From: Nitrososphaerota archaeon
GTDB lineage: Archaea > Thermoproteota > Nitrososphaeria > Nitrososphaerales > Nitrosopumilaceae
NCBI GenBank assembly: GCA_018263495.1
Contig: JAANXC010000052.1
Span: 1 to 5,991, forward strand
Direction: 5' to 3'
Length of the DNA: 5,991 nt
In this document: in pieces, positions 5,810 through 5,991 of the stretch
How positions within the stretch are numbered: position 1 is the stretch's first letter
Layout of the letters: every line of letters starts with the position of its first letter
Position numbers and translations under genes: made by a program
The notes under the pieces: model-generated
Seen by the model: the letters and a program-made list of their open reading frames with translations, nothing else
Told to the model about the DNA's origin: nothing
Database searches by the model: none

Positions 5810-5991
5810 ATTCAATCTTAAACTATGCAAAAAAAGAGGCTACTCCGCCAAAAAAATTGCAGCAAAAAAAACAACGTGTTGCCAAAAAAGCCTGTGATTT
5901 AGTAAGTCAATGTATAGAAAAACATGCTCAAGTAGTTGGTTTTGAGCTAGGTGGCTCATATGCCAAAGGTACATGGTTACCGGAAAAAGCT
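5806..5991 (+). CDS. cca: CCA-adding enzyme (archaeal class I tRNA nucleotidyltransferase), N-terminal part
   Basis: This is the first 62 codons of a gene cut by the right edge. It begins MNSILNYAKK and shows a lysine-rich first helix region (residues 9-27), then EKHAQVVGFELGGSYAKGTWLPE. The GGSYAKGTWL segment (50-59) is the nucleotidyltransferase GS motif in the form seen in archaeal CCA-adding enzymes, where it is followed within a few residues by the catalytic carboxylates (DxD). Those would lie just past the end of the window and cannot be checked. The enzyme adds C, C and A to tRNA 3' ends without a template and repairs damaged ends. The ATG overlaps the thpR stop by 4 bp, so the gene is in the same operon. 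Functionally it follows RNase Z, encoded about 1.6 kb upstream on the same strand. The short length available limits certainty, but the motif and context agree. Confidence 0.88.
   Translation, partial: MNSILNYAKKEATPPKKLQQKKQRVAKKACDLVSQCIEKHAQVVGFELGGSYAKGTWLPEKA

Noticed and set aside
1..5991. Mobile element, CRISPR array, defence system or prophage
   Set aside because: No transposase, integrase, spaced direct-repeat array, terminal inverted repeats or toxin-antitoxin motifs were seen, and gene content is core metabolism and RNA processing.

Overview
The window looks like a piece of an archaeal chromosome, most likely from the Nitrososphaerota (Thaumarchaeota), and probably from a low-GC Nitrosopumilus-type ammonia oxidiser. 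The archaeal call rests on several genes: a short archaeal-type PRPP synthase, an archaeal CCA-adding enzyme, the archaea-restricted pair UPF0200/UPF0201, an RNase Z and a ThpR, together with A+T-rich DNA and mostly poor Shine-Dalgarno signals. The lineage call comes from overall protein character and was not tested by a search.

Layout. At the left edge (minus strand) is the N-terminal 174 codons of a lysine 2,3-aminomutase (KamA)-type radical SAM protein, running out of the window. A 176-bp divergent intergenic region separates it from a plus-strand MscS-family channel of 572 residues with a large soluble insert and a cysteine cluster. Then come PRPP synthase (prs) and, one base later, tRNase Z (rnz). 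Only 6 bp separate the convergent 3' ends of rnz and a minus-strand two-gene unit, in which a P-loop kinase-like protein (UPF0200) overlaps an RNA-binding-fold protein (UPF0201) by 4 bp. A 73-bp divergent gap leads to plus-strand thpR (RNA 2',3'-cyclic phosphodiesterase), which overlaps by 4 bp the start of a CCA-adding enzyme (cca) that is cut by the right edge.

How the genes fit together. The right two thirds is mainly an RNA 3'-end and nucleotide-metabolism neighbourhood. RNase Z cuts the tRNA 3' trailer, CCA-adding enzyme builds or repairs the CCA end, and ThpR acts on RNA 2',3'-cyclic phosphate ends. PRPP synthase supplies the ribose-phosphate donor for nucleotides. The UPF0201/UPF0200 pair sits inside this cluster and has no firmly assigned function, which makes it the best lead for undescribed biology here. 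The other lead is the channel, whose pore module is canonical MscS but which carries a Cys/His cluster in its cytoplasmic domain and an insert of about 160 residues before the pore.

No mobile element, CRISPR array, tRNA, rRNA or obvious pseudogene was seen. The region reads as ordinary core chromosome with a few unusual details.
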